Shown: positions 1 to 6,474 of the stretch, one piece after another | Position numbering within the stretch: position 1 is the first letter of the stretch | Layout of the letters: every line of letters starts with the position of its first letter | From: Bordetella parapertussis | Lineage (GTDB): Bacteria; Pseudomonadota; Gammaproteobacteria; Burkholderiales; Burkholderiaceae_B | Reading direction: 5' to 3' | NCBI GenBank assembly: GCA_945869355.1 | Contig: CAMBPA010000044.1 | Coordinates: forward strand, 1 to 8,179 | Length of the DNA stretch: 8,179 bases | The notes under the pieces: generated by a model | The model's input: the letters and a program-made list of their open reading frames with translations, nothing else | Told to the model about the DNA's origin: nothing | The model's database searches: none | Translations under genes and position numbers: made by a program

Positions 1-972
1 GGCAACGCGCAACACAGCAGAACGCGAACGAGGGTTTTCGGCTATTTCAGTGTCGCTTGGCAATACCCGCGCGAGCGCCAACAAGACTGGCTGTGGCATT
101 TCACTTTCGCGCAGAGGGAGGCGGGCATACACAGCTTCCGGTTTGGATGCTGCGGTGATGAACTGCTTGACGACGCGATCTTCCAATGAGTGGAAGCTAA
201 TCACGGCCATACGTCCGCCTGTTTTTAATAAACTCAGAGCTGCCGGGAGGGCGCTCTCGAGCTCTTCGAGTTCATGATTGATGTAAATCCGTAAAGCCTG
301 AAAGGTGCGTGTAGCCGGATGCTGGCCCTTTTCGCGCGTGCGGACGGTGCCTGACACGAGCTCGGCGAGCTCGAGCGTGGTTGCCACCGGACTTGTTGCG
401 CGGCGAGCAGCAATCGCCTTTGCAATCTGAAAAGCAAACCGTTCTTCGCCATATCGTCCTATGACCTCCCGCATGTCATCTACACTTGCCAGCGCCAACC
501 ATTGCGCCACTGTCTCACCGCGCGTCGTATCCATTCGCATATCTAGCGGACCATCCCGCATGAATGAAAAACCACGTCCTGCTTCGTCAATCTGAGGTGA
601 AGACACCCCCAGATCCAACATCACACCGTCGACTTCGTGTACGCCCAACGCAGACAACGCATCGACCATGCTTGAAAACGCGTCATGGACAACCGTTACT
701 CTGGCGTCCTGTGCTGCCAACTCTTGCGCCGCGGCAATCGCCTGCGGGTCCTTATCAAACACCACAAGCCGTGCGTCGACATTCAATCTCGCTAATAACG
801 CGTGCGAATGTCCGCCACGGCCAAATGTCCCATCCACATACACGCCCGACAATCTCGCCTGCTGATCAGGTAATTCATCTAAAGCATGCGAACCGCGACG
901 GCCATACTGCACACTCACCAGCGACTCGACTGTCGGCTCGAGCAACACGGGCCGATGGACAAACTGCGTCAC
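1..972 (-). CDS. rsmH: 16S rRNA (cytosine1402-N4)-methyltransferase RsmH (MraW), 3' end cut by the window
   Basis: SAM-dependent enzyme that methylates N4 of C1402 in the 16S rRNA decoding centre in the cytoplasm. My translation of the minus strand from a GTG at 970-972 is open for 324 codons to base 1. It shows N-terminal [15 protein letters not shown], the SAM-binding motif [12 protein letters not shown] (residues 45-56), acidic D73, [10 protein letters not shown] (120-129), [14 protein letters not shown] (132-147), [11 protein letters not shown] (177-187), [14 protein letters not shown] (215-228), ISFHSLEDR (258-266) and [11 protein letters not shown] near the end. Family members end soon after this motif, so only a few codons are missing. 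The GTG is the first possible start, because mraZ's TAA lies in the same frame just upstream (976-978). No clear Shine-Dalgarno is visible, which suggests coupling to mraZ. About 20 extra residues (roughly 21-42) precede the SAM motif compared with E. coli RsmH. Confidence 0.96.
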   Translation of the reverse strand, partial: MTQFVHRPVLLEPTVESLVSVQYGRRGSHALDELPDQQARLSGVYVDGTFGRGGHSHALLARLNVDARLVVFDKDPQAIAAAQELAAQDARVTVVHDAFSSMVDALSALGVHEVDGVMLDLGVSSPQIDEAGRGFSFMRDGPLDMRMDTTRGETVAQWLALASVDDMREVIGRYGEERFAFQIAKAIAARRATSPVATTLELAELVSGTVRTREKGQHPATRTFQALRIYINHELEELESALPAALSLLKTGGRMAVISFHSLEDRVVKQFITAASKPEAVYARLPLRESEMPQPVLLALARVLPSDTEIAENPRSRSAVLRVA

Positions 973-975
973 GGC

Positions 976-1404
976 TTAAAACGAAAACTGGTTCAGCACA
1001 TCACCCATACCTTGCGACAAATCAGCAGCCTCTCGGCGCGCCAAGGCAGCGGCATCCCATAATTCAAAGTGCGCGCCCATCCCAAGCAGCATCACATCGC
1101 GCGTGAAACCAGCGGCCGAGCGCAATTCAGGAGCAATCAAAATGCGTCCTGATCCATCAATTTCTACATCTTGAGCACTCCCGAGCAACAAGCGCTGCAG
1201 AGCACGCGCTTGCATCGGAAAAGCAACGATCTGTTCACGCTTGATTTCCCATTGCGCTCTGGGATAGACCAGCAAGCAACCATCGGGATGGCGCGTGAGT
1301 GTCAGGCAGCCCTGCGCCTGCTCGACTAGAGCATCGCGATGCCGGGTCGGGACATTGATCCGACCTTTCGCATCCAGCGTCAGCGCACTACTTCCTTGAA
1401 ACAC
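976..1404 (-). CDS. mraZ: Transcriptional regulator MraZ
   Basis: MraZ is a DNA-binding repressor at the head of the dcw cluster. It has two AbrB-like halves that form a ring and bind repeated boxes in its own promoter. The 142-residue product starts MFQGSSALTLDAKGR and carries the two family DxxxR motifs (D11-R15 and D83-R87, the latter in EIDGSGRILIAPELR), followed by VMLLGMGAHFELWD (104-117). I chose the GTG at 1402-1404, because the family nearly always begins MF(Q/R)G. An in-frame GTG at 1426-1428 would add eight unusual residues and leave a leader of only about 12 nt after the predicted transcription start. A GGGG run eight bases upstream of the chosen GTG may serve as the ribosome site. 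The stop is followed by one codon and then the rsmH GTG, so the two genes are almost certainly cotranscribed. Confidence 0.95.
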   Translation of the reverse strand: MFQGSSALTLDAKGRINVPTRHRDALVEQAQGCLTLTRHPDGCLLVYPRAQWEIKREQIVAFPMQARALQRLLLGSAQDVEIDGSGRILIAPELRSAAGFTRDVMLLGMGAHFELWDAAALARREAADLSQGMGDVLNQFSF

Positions 1405-1451
1405 CCCATTTACCCCACTTAAATACACAAAAACCTACTTTTCACCACTCT
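1402..1451 (-). promoter_or_regulatory. MraZ operator: five consecutive 10-bp boxes
   Basis: Read on the minus strand from 1451 down, the sequence divides into decamers AGAGTGGTGA, AAAGTAGGTT, TTTGTGTATT, TAAGTGGGGT and AAATGGGGTG with no gaps. They fit the published MraZ box form, AAAGTG(T/G) plus three bases at 10-bp period, or TGGG-type repeats as described in E. coli. The first and fourth are the best matches; the second, third and fifth are degenerate. The array begins inside the -10 element and ends on the mraZ start codon, so bound MraZ would block both promoter opening and clearance. The repeat is seen directly; binding is inferred. Confidence 0.75.
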
Positions 1452-1475
1452 AAGTGAATGATTGAGCTTGGTCAA
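1447..1475 (-). promoter_or_regulatory. Sigma-70 promoter of the mraZ-rsmH (dcw) operon
   Basis: On the minus strand, TTGACC (1475-1470) is followed after exactly 17 bases by TAGAGT (1452-1447). Initiation should fall near 1440, giving a leader of about 35 nt to the mraZ GTG. The -10 overlaps the first MraZ box. Upstream of the -35, from about 1480 to 1560, the DNA is AT-rich with A and T runs that could act as an UP element. Confidence 0.7.
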
Positions 1476-1636
1476 GCGCATTACGCATTTTTTTCAATGG
1501 GATCAAGGACTTAGATAGCTTTTTTGAAATATTTAAGAATTGAAATACTCAAATAAATCAATGGGTTGGCGAATCAACTAAATGTTGATTATTAAGTATG
1601 GGATTAGGGATAACCCGAATAAAATAAATTACAGTG
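1476..1636. other. AT-rich intergenic gap between mraZ promoter and rnpB, with possible weak terminators
   Basis: This stretch holds no credible gene. Reading on the minus strand, downstream of rnpB, two hairpins can form. One pairs 1600-1606 with 1611-1616 (six pairs, one bulged A, four-base loop). The other pairs 1572-1578 with 1584-1590 (AATCAAC/GTTGATT, five-base loop). Neither is followed by a good U tract, so the end of the rnpB transcript is uncertain and readthrough into mraZ is possible. Confidence 0.4.
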
Positions 1637-2057
1637 AGGTGCAAGGCGAATCTATAGGCCGGATTCTGTAAACCCACTTGCGTGGGTTGGCAATCATTCC
1701 TCTGGGCAAATCATTGCTGAAGTGCTCTAGCCACCTACCCGCATACTCGGGCGAGCCGCCCAACGTGACACGAGGTCACACGTATGCCTATTTGGTGTTG
1801 CTCCGGTTAGAGGTTGCCGCGTTTCACCCTGCAATGTTCAAGACGCAAGCGCCTCGTGCACCACGGGAACACCGTGGCAGAGTGCGCCCTTCGGCGCACC
1901 CCCATTGCAGACTCGTCTCTGTGGCCCTAGTCCTCGAAGACGGACAGATTTGCACCCACCCACCCTCGGACGGTCGTTAACCGTTATCCCGCTCTATGGA
2001 GTCCGGACCTTCCTCGATGCCGTCAGGCACCGCGATTACCCAATTCGCCTTGCACCT
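1637..2057 (-). ncRNA. rnpB: RNase P RNA (catalytic subunit, bacterial type A)
   Basis: This is the ribozyme RNA that, with the RnpA protein, cleaves 5' leaders from pre-tRNAs. On the minus strand the conserved core appears in order: GAGGAAGGTCCGGACTCC near the 5' end (P4 5' strand), a GGGTGAAA segment, ACCAAATAGGC, GAGGAATGATTGCC, and ACAGAATCCGGCCTAT near the 3' end (P4 3' strand). The ends are set by a perfect 15-bp inverted repeat, 1637-1651 with 2043-2057, which is helix P1. Between the GAATGATTGCC block and the ACAGAATCC block sits a short hairpin (1671-1688, AACCCAC..GTGGGTT), matching the extra helix P19 found in many type A RNAs. The predicted length of about 421 nt is slightly above E. 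coli M1 RNA (377 nt). Exact ends are good to a few bases. Open frames across this region are not genes. Confidence 0.96.
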
Positions 2058-2059
2058 GC

Positions 2060-2090
2060 ATTGTACGACCCATTACTCCAGGCCTTCATA
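2060..2090 (-). promoter_or_regulatory. Candidate rnpB promoter elements
   Basis: On the minus strand a TACAAT (2065-2060) lies three bases before the start of helix P1, and would place initiation at about 2055, close to the mature 5' end. Its -35 region is poor. An alternative is TATGAA (2090-2085) preceded, 18 bases upstream, by TTTACT; it would give a longer 5' end that needs trimming. I cannot decide between them. Confidence 0.35.
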
Positions 2091-2185
2091 CATGGTCCGA
2101 ATGCGAGTAGTAAACGATAAACACGCCGTCCTGCGACAATAGCGGTCTAACAACCCACTTCGTGCCCCGCGCGCGCGTAACTTAC

Positions 2186-4030
2186 ATGTCGATTGCCCTG
2201 ATTACACTCAATGGCGTGCACCTCGCCTATGGTCATCACCCCCTCCTGGATGGCGCCGATCTCGCCATTCAGGCGAGTGAGCGGATTGGATTAATCGGAC
2301 GCAACGGCGCAGGAAAATCCTCCCTCCTGCGGTTACTCGATGGCCGTAACCTGCCCGATGATGGGGCCATAAACGTTGCAGGCCATGTCCGGGTCGCAAC
2401 AGTAGAGCAAGAGCCCACGCTAGACGAAACACTTACCATCGAAGAAACCGTCATGGGCGAATATGATCCGGACAGCGAGGACTGGGGACGTGCTTCGCGT
2501 GTACGCGCGCTCATCGATAAGCTAGAGCTTTCGCCAGACGCTCGTGTCGGTACGTTATCGGGCGGCATGCGCAAGCGTGTTGCACTCATCAGTGCGATTG
2601 CCGATGACCCAACACTGCTTCTGCTCGACGAACCAACTAACCATCTCGATCTAGACGGTATTGCGTGGCTTGAAGCGACACTCAAGCAATGGCCAGGCAG
2701 CGCCATCATCATCACACACGATCGTCAATTTTTGGATTTAGTCGCCACGCGCATCGTCGAGCTCGACCGTGGCCAGCTACTGAGCTTCCCCGGTAACTTT
2801 ACCGACTGGCAAGGACACAAAGCGCAATGGCTAGAGTCACAGCGCCTTGAGAACGCACGTTTTGACAAACTATTGGCACAAGAAGAAGTCTGGATTCGCA
2901 AAGGTGTCGAGGCACGCCGAACGCGCAATGAAGGTCGGGTTAGACGTCTTGAACGCTTGCGAGTGGAGCGTGCAGACCGTCGCGAACGACAGGGGAACGT
3001 TCAGCTCGCACTAGATACTGGTCAACGCTCTGGAAAGCTCGTTGCCGAACTTGTCGACGTCAGCAAGTCTTTCGGTGACCGTTGCGTGATCAAAAACTAT
3101 TCGACCACGATCATGCGAGGCGATCGGATCGGCTTGATCGGTCCAAATGGAGCGGGAAAATCCACACTACTCAAACTCATCCTCGGCACACTCGAACCGG
3201 ATAGCGGCACCGTCAAACTCGGCACCAACCTGAGCGTCGCCTACTTCGATCAGATGCGCAGTCAACTCGACGAGAACGCGACTCTTGCCGACGTGATTAA
3301 CCCTGGAAGTGAGTGGATTGAAATCGGTGGCACCCGCAAGCATGTCATGAGCTACCTGGGCGACTTTCTGTTTGCGCCTGCGCGCGCCCAATCACCCGTT
3401 AAAAGCCTCTCCGGAGGCGAACGTGCACGCTTGTTGCTCGCACGTCTGTTCGCGCGGCCTGCCAATATCCTTGTTCTCGACGAGCCCACCAACGATCTGG
3501 ATATTGAAACGCTAGAGCTGCTTGAAGAGCTTTTACAAGACTATCCAGGCACTGTGCTGCTCGTCAGTCACGACCGAACGTTTCTGGACAACGTGGTCAC
3601 ACAGACCATTGCGAGCGAAGGCGACGGTAAATGGATGGATTACGTCGGAGGCTTTGCTGATTGGGAACGCCAGCATAAGGCCCGCAAGCCGCGCGCAGCG
3701 ATCGACCAGGTAAAAGCCGCGAGCGGCACGCCAGTAACCAGTGCCACCAAATCTGCCCAGACCACGCAGAGCGCAGTCGTTGCGTCAACGCGTACCCGCA
3801 GCACCAAGCTCGCTCCATGGGAAACCAAGGAACTAGACGAACTGCCCGCAATCATTCAAGGCTTAGAGGCAGAGCAAGAATCCCTGGTGGCGCAGATGAG
3901 TGACAGTGCGCTTTACAACAACGAACCCACCAAGTTCTCTGCGATCCAAGAAAAGCTCGCACACATCGAAAAAGAGCTCACCAAAAAATTCGAGCGCTGG
4001 GAAGCGCTCGAAGCTAAGTCCCTGTCCTGA
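2186..4030 (+). CDS. uup: ABC-F family ATPase Uup
   Basis: Cytosolic ABC-F protein with no membrane domain. Uup acts at the ribosome and is also linked to genome stability (limiting precise transposon excision). The 614-residue product has ABC domain 1 with Walker A GRNGAGKSS (38-46), signature LSGGM (124-128) and Walker B LLLLDEPTNHLD (144-155, catalytic E149). A charged helical linker EEVWIRKGVEARRTRNEGR follows, the region that contacts P-site tRNA in this family. ABC domain 2 has GPNGAGKST (319-327), LSGGE (408-412) and LVLDEPTNDLD (429-439, E433). A Thr/Ser-rich spacer leads to a coiled-coil tail (about 555-614) ending near KKFERWEALEAKSL, which marks Uup rather than EttA, YheS or YbiT. 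I prefer the ATG at 2186, where the product begins MSIALITLNGV as homologues do. A GTG eight codons upstream (2162) is possible. No strong ribosome site is visible for either. It diverges from rnpB and converges on pyrC. Confidence 0.95.
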   Translation: MSIALITLNGVHLAYGHHPLLDGADLAIQASERIGLIGRNGAGKSSLLRLLDGRNLPDDGAINVAGHVRVATVEQEPTLDETLTIEETVMGEYDPDSEDWGRASRVRALIDKLELSPDARVGTLSGGMRKRVALISAIADDPTLLLLDEPTNHLDLDGIAWLEATLKQWPGSAIIITHDRQFLDLVATRIVELDRGQLLSFPGNFTDWQGHKAQWLESQRLENARFDKLLAQEEVWIRKGVEARRTRNEGRVRRLERLRVERADRRERQGNVQLALDTGQRSGKLVAELVDVSKSFGDRCVIKNYSTTIMRGDRIGLIGPNGAGKSTLLKLILGTLEPDSGTVKLGTNLSVAYFDQMRSQLDENATLADVINPGSEWIEIGGTRKHVMSYLGDFLFAPARAQSPVKSLSGGERARLLLARLFARPANILVLDEPTNDLDIETLELLEELLQDYPGTVLLVSHDRTFLDNVVTQTIASEGDGKWMDYVGGFADWERQHKARKPRAAIDQVKAASGTPVTSATKSAQTTQSAVVASTRTRSTKLAPWETKELDELPAIIQGLEAEQESLVAQMSDSALYNNEPTKFSAIQEKLAHIEKELTKKFERWEALEAKSLS

Positions 4031-4036
4031 CCAGAG

Positions 4037-4069
4037 CAATCAGGTTGAGCAATTACCGCTCAACCATTG
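4037..4069. terminator. Shared hairpin between convergent uup and pyrC
   Basis: An inverted repeat, GGTTGAGC (4043-4050) and GCTCAACC (4058-4065), surrounds a seven-base loop. It can be extended by CAAT (4037-4040) with ATTG (4066-4069) across a two-base bulge. The pyrC stop codon (4053-4055) lies in the loop. The position suits a bidirectional terminator, but neither side has a T run, so an intrinsic mechanism is not clear. Confidence 0.45.
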
Positions 4070-5111
4070 ACCAAGGCAGTGACTCGCCAGCCGCGAGCGG
4101 CACGATACTTTCGTCCCCAAACGCTAATTCTTGCGGAATAGTGAAGGGCTCGCGACGCAGAGTGATTGTGCCTTCGTTGCGCGGCAAGCCATAAAAATCT
4201 GGCCCACGCAGGCTCGCGAACGCCTCGAGCTTGTCGAGCTTACCAGCGCGCTCAAAAGCGGTGGCGTACAACTCCATGGCGTGCAAAGCCGTATAACAGC
4301 CCGCGCAGCCGCACGCGTGCTCTTTTAAACCCTTGGCATGGGGTGCGCTATCCGTTCCCAAGAAAAACCGCGGGCTATTGCTTGTAGCGGCCTCTACGAG
4401 TGCCACTCGATGCACTTCTCGCTTAAGAATCGGCAAACAGTAAAAATGCGGGCGTACTCCGCCTTGAAAAATTGCATTACGGTTGTACAGAAGATGTTGG
4501 GGAGTGATGGTCGCCGCGACGGGCCCTTCTGCGTCGCGCACGTACTGCGCACCGTCTTTGGTAGTGATATGTTCGAACACAACAGGCAACGCTGGCAACG
4601 CCTTACGCAAGGGGATCATGACGCGGTCGACAAACAAGGCCTCCCGATCAAAGACATCCACAGACGGGTCCGTGACCTCTCCATGAACCAACAACGGCAT
4701 CCCAACGCGCTGCATCGCCTCTAGCGCCGGCATGCAGCGGCCAAGCAGGTCAGTGACCCCTGCATCAGAATTCGTCGTCGCCCCTGCCGGATACAACTTG
4801 ACCGCGAGCGCAGCCCCCGTCTCCTTGGCACGCAAAATTTCATTTGGGGTCGTGTTGTCAGTCAAATAAAGCGTCATCAACGGCGTGAAATCTTCTTTAG
4901 CCACGCCAACCTGCGCCATCGCCTGCTCGATATGGGCGCGATAGGCTTGGGCCAACGCCACCGTGGTGACCGGAGGTTTGAGGTTTGGCATCACGATCGC
5001 GCGCGCAAATTGCCGGGCTGTCGCGCCGACCACCGACGCGAGGACTGCGCCATCCCGTAAATGCACATGCCAATCATCAGGTCGTACGATTGTTAATGTC
5101 TGTTGCGTCAT
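4053..5111 (-). CDS. pyrC: Dihydroorotase, class II (E. coli PyrC type)
   Basis: Zinc enzyme of de novo pyrimidine synthesis that interconverts carbamoyl-aspartate and dihydroorotate. The 352-residue product has the expected length. Visible active-site residues are H15 and H17 in WHVHLRDG, K105 in AVKLYPAG (the carbamylated lysine bridging the zincs), H143 in LLVHGEV, H181 in FEHITTK, and D254 in FLGTDSAPHAKGLKEHACG. The Asn/Arg substrate motif (MPNLKPP, 41-47) is also present. It starts at ATG 5109-5111, and the upstream stretch has only a modest GGAAA. The M20 hydrolase gene stops two bases upstream, so translation is probably coupled and the two genes share a promoter above 6331. All key residues are intact. 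Confidence 0.97.
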   Translation of the reverse strand: MTQQTLTIVRPDDWHVHLRDGAVLASVVGATARQFARAIVMPNLKPPVTTVALAQAYRAHIEQAMAQVGVAKEDFTPLMTLYLTDNTTPNEILRAKETGAALAVKLYPAGATTNSDAGVTDLLGRCMPALEAMQRVGMPLLVHGEVTDPSVDVFDREALFVDRVMIPLRKALPALPVVFEHITTKDGAQYVRDAEGPVAATITPQHLLYNRNAIFQGGVRPHFYCLPILKREVHRVALVEAATSNSPRFFLGTDSAPHAKGLKEHACGCAGCYTALHAMELYATAFERAGKLDKLEAFASLRGPDFYGLPRNEGTITLRREPFTIPQELAFGDESIVPLAAGESLPWSMVER

Positions 5112-5113
5112 GG

Positions 5114-6307
5114 TTAATTTTCCAAAGGCATTGCGCGTTCAATAATCGAGGCAAACATGGCGCTACCGACTGGGATGACCTCATCATTGAAGTCAAAACG
5201 CGAGTTATGCAAAACACGGCCGTCCTCGGCCCCGCCTTGGCCTAAGCGAAAGTAGGCTCCCGGGACCTTCTTCAGCATGAAGGAGAAGTCTTCAGCGCCC
5301 ATCGACGGTATCAGATTAGCCACAACCCTATCTGCACCGAATAAGTCTGTTGCCACCTGCGCCACAAAAGCGGCGTGCTCGGCCGAATTAATGGTTGCCG
5401 GGTAGTACCGCCCATAGGTGAGTTCTGCCGTTGCACCAAACCCCTCGGCAATGGAGTGGATCAAGCTGCGCATACGCGACTCCACCAAGGCTTGCACCGT
5501 GTCACTGAAGGTGCGCACGGTTCCGATGAGCCTGGCAGTCCCCGGGATTACACTCGCCGCGCCTGCATTGCCGGCCTGGATATGGCCAAACGACAGCACC
5601 GCTGACTCAACAGGGTGTACATTGCGCGACACAATTGTCTGGAGCGCCGTCACCATCTGTGCCGCCAAGACAATCGGGTCGATCGTTTGATACGGGTGAG
5701 CGCCATGCCCACCACGGCCATTGATCACGATCTCAAACCGGTCGGACGCCGCCATCATGGGGCCGGTATTCAAGCCAATCGTCCCTGCCGGCAAGGCTGG
5801 CCAGTTGTGTAGCGCGTAGATCGCATCGCAGGGAAAACGCTCAAATAAACCATCCTCCACCATCGCCTGTGCACCGCCCAAGCCTTCTTCGGCCGGTTGG
5901 AAAATCAGTATGGCGGTACCATTAAAGTTGCGGTTTTGCATCAAATACTTTGCCGCACCAAGCAAAACGGTTGTGTGGCCATCGTGGCCGCAGGCATGCA
6001 TCATGCCCGGGACGGTCGAACAATGCGCAACCGCAGCATCTTCTTGGATGGGAAGGGCGTCCATATCCGCCCTCAGCCCGATCATCTTGCCCGAGTCACA
6101 CTTTTGACCACGGATCACACCAACAACACCTGTTTTCCCTATGCCACGATGGATTTCAACACCCAAGGCCTCAAGCGCACCCGCCACGATCCCAGAGGTA
6201 CGTACCTCCTGAAATCCAAGCTCGGGGTTGGCGTGCAAATCACGCCGCAGCGCGACGAGTTCTTGATGGAATTTTTGTATTGAAGCCAGCGGTGAGCGTG
6301 GGTACAT
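5114..6307 (-). CDS. M20 family metal-dependent amidohydrolase (M20D, hippurate hydrolase / N-acyl amino acid amidohydrolase type)
   Basis: Predicted cytosolic two-metal amidase that releases an amino acid from an N-acyl conjugate; the true substrate cannot be read from sequence. From the ATG at 6305-6307 it is 397 residues, the usual M20D length. Signatures (numbered from this start) are RRDLHANPELGFQE (21-34), GLRADMDALPIQE (77-89), the metal site MHACGHDGH (103-111, with C106 and H108), QPAEEG (137-142, with catalytic and metal Glu), ALHNWP (165-170), the dimerisation-lid motif GRGGHGAHP (197-205), SMGAEDFSF (335-343) and the late metal His in LHNSRFDF (366-373). An alternative ATG at 6329-6331 adds eight residues (MTNRIVFA) but has no ribosome site. 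The chosen ATG has an AGGA 11 bases upstream. No signal peptide is visible. It heads a likely two-gene operon with pyrC. HipO is the common automatic label, but hippurate specificity is unproven. Confidence 0.92.
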   Translation of the reverse strand: MYPRSPLASIQKFHQELVALRRDLHANPELGFQEVRTSGIVAGALEALGVEIHRGIGKTGVVGVIRGQKCDSGKMIGLRADMDALPIQEDAAVAHCSTVPGMMHACGHDGHTTVLLGAAKYLMQNRNFNGTAILIFQPAEEGLGGAQAMVEDGLFERFPCDAIYALHNWPALPAGTIGLNTGPMMAASDRFEIVINGRGGHGAHPYQTIDPIVLAAQMVTALQTIVSRNVHPVESAVLSFGHIQAGNAGAASVIPGTARLIGTVRTFSDTVQALVESRMRSLIHSIAEGFGATAELTYGRYYPATINSAEHAAFVAQVATDLFGADRVVANLIPSMGAEDFSFMLKKVPGAYFRLGQGGAEDGRVLHNSRFDFNDEVIPVGSAMFASIIERAMPLEN

Positions 6308-6351
6308 AGCGAAAACAATCCTGTTTGTCATAGGTAAATTAGTTTACATCG

Positions 6352-6379
6352 TAGACAAATTTGCGACATTTAGTATTAT
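6352..6379 (+). promoter_or_regulatory. Sigma-70 promoter of the histone H1-like/SWIB gene
   Basis: TAGACA (6352-6357) and TATTAT (6374-6379), each 5/6 to consensus, are 16 bases apart. Initiation would fall near 6386, giving a leader of about 90 nt. A second TATTAT at 6424-6429 has no good -35 at proper spacing but could give a shorter leader. The region 6332-6474 also has to hold the divergent promoter of the M20 hydrolase gene, for which I found no convincing match. Confidence 0.6.
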
Positions 6380-6474
6380 TTCGCCTAGGTTTCGAAAAAA
6401 TCTTTGTCTTTCCTTCACAGAAGTATTATGCTGCGCCTGTTGTGCACATTAATCTGTCTCACTAGGAGAGCCAC

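Noticed and set aside
564..1106. Plus-strand open frame of 180 codons
   Set aside because: It is antisense to the start of rsmH and the end of mraZ, both clear genes. Its product is low-complexity, rich in Arg, His, Pro and Thr, with no domain.
1405..1428. GTG-initiated eight-codon extension of mraZ
   Set aside because: These codons are the MraZ box array, and the family starts at MFQG. The leader would be too short for a ribosome site.
1678..2120. Two plus-strand open frames of 100 and 71 codons
   Set aside because: They lie entirely or mostly within the antisense of rnpB, whose conserved core is unmistakable. The proteins have no recognisable domains.
2162..2185. GTG-initiated eight-codon extension of uup
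   Set aside because: The extra residues (MPRARVTY) do not look like the family N-terminus and no ribosome site precedes the GTG. The ATG at 2186 gives the usual start.
4131..4724. Several plus-strand open frames of 62-128 codons
   Set aside because: All are antisense to pyrC, whose zinc ligands and catalytic residues are intact on the minus strand.
5375..6309. Plus-strand open frames of 65-128 codons
   Set aside because: All are antisense to the M20 hydrolase gene, which has every family motif; their products show no domain.
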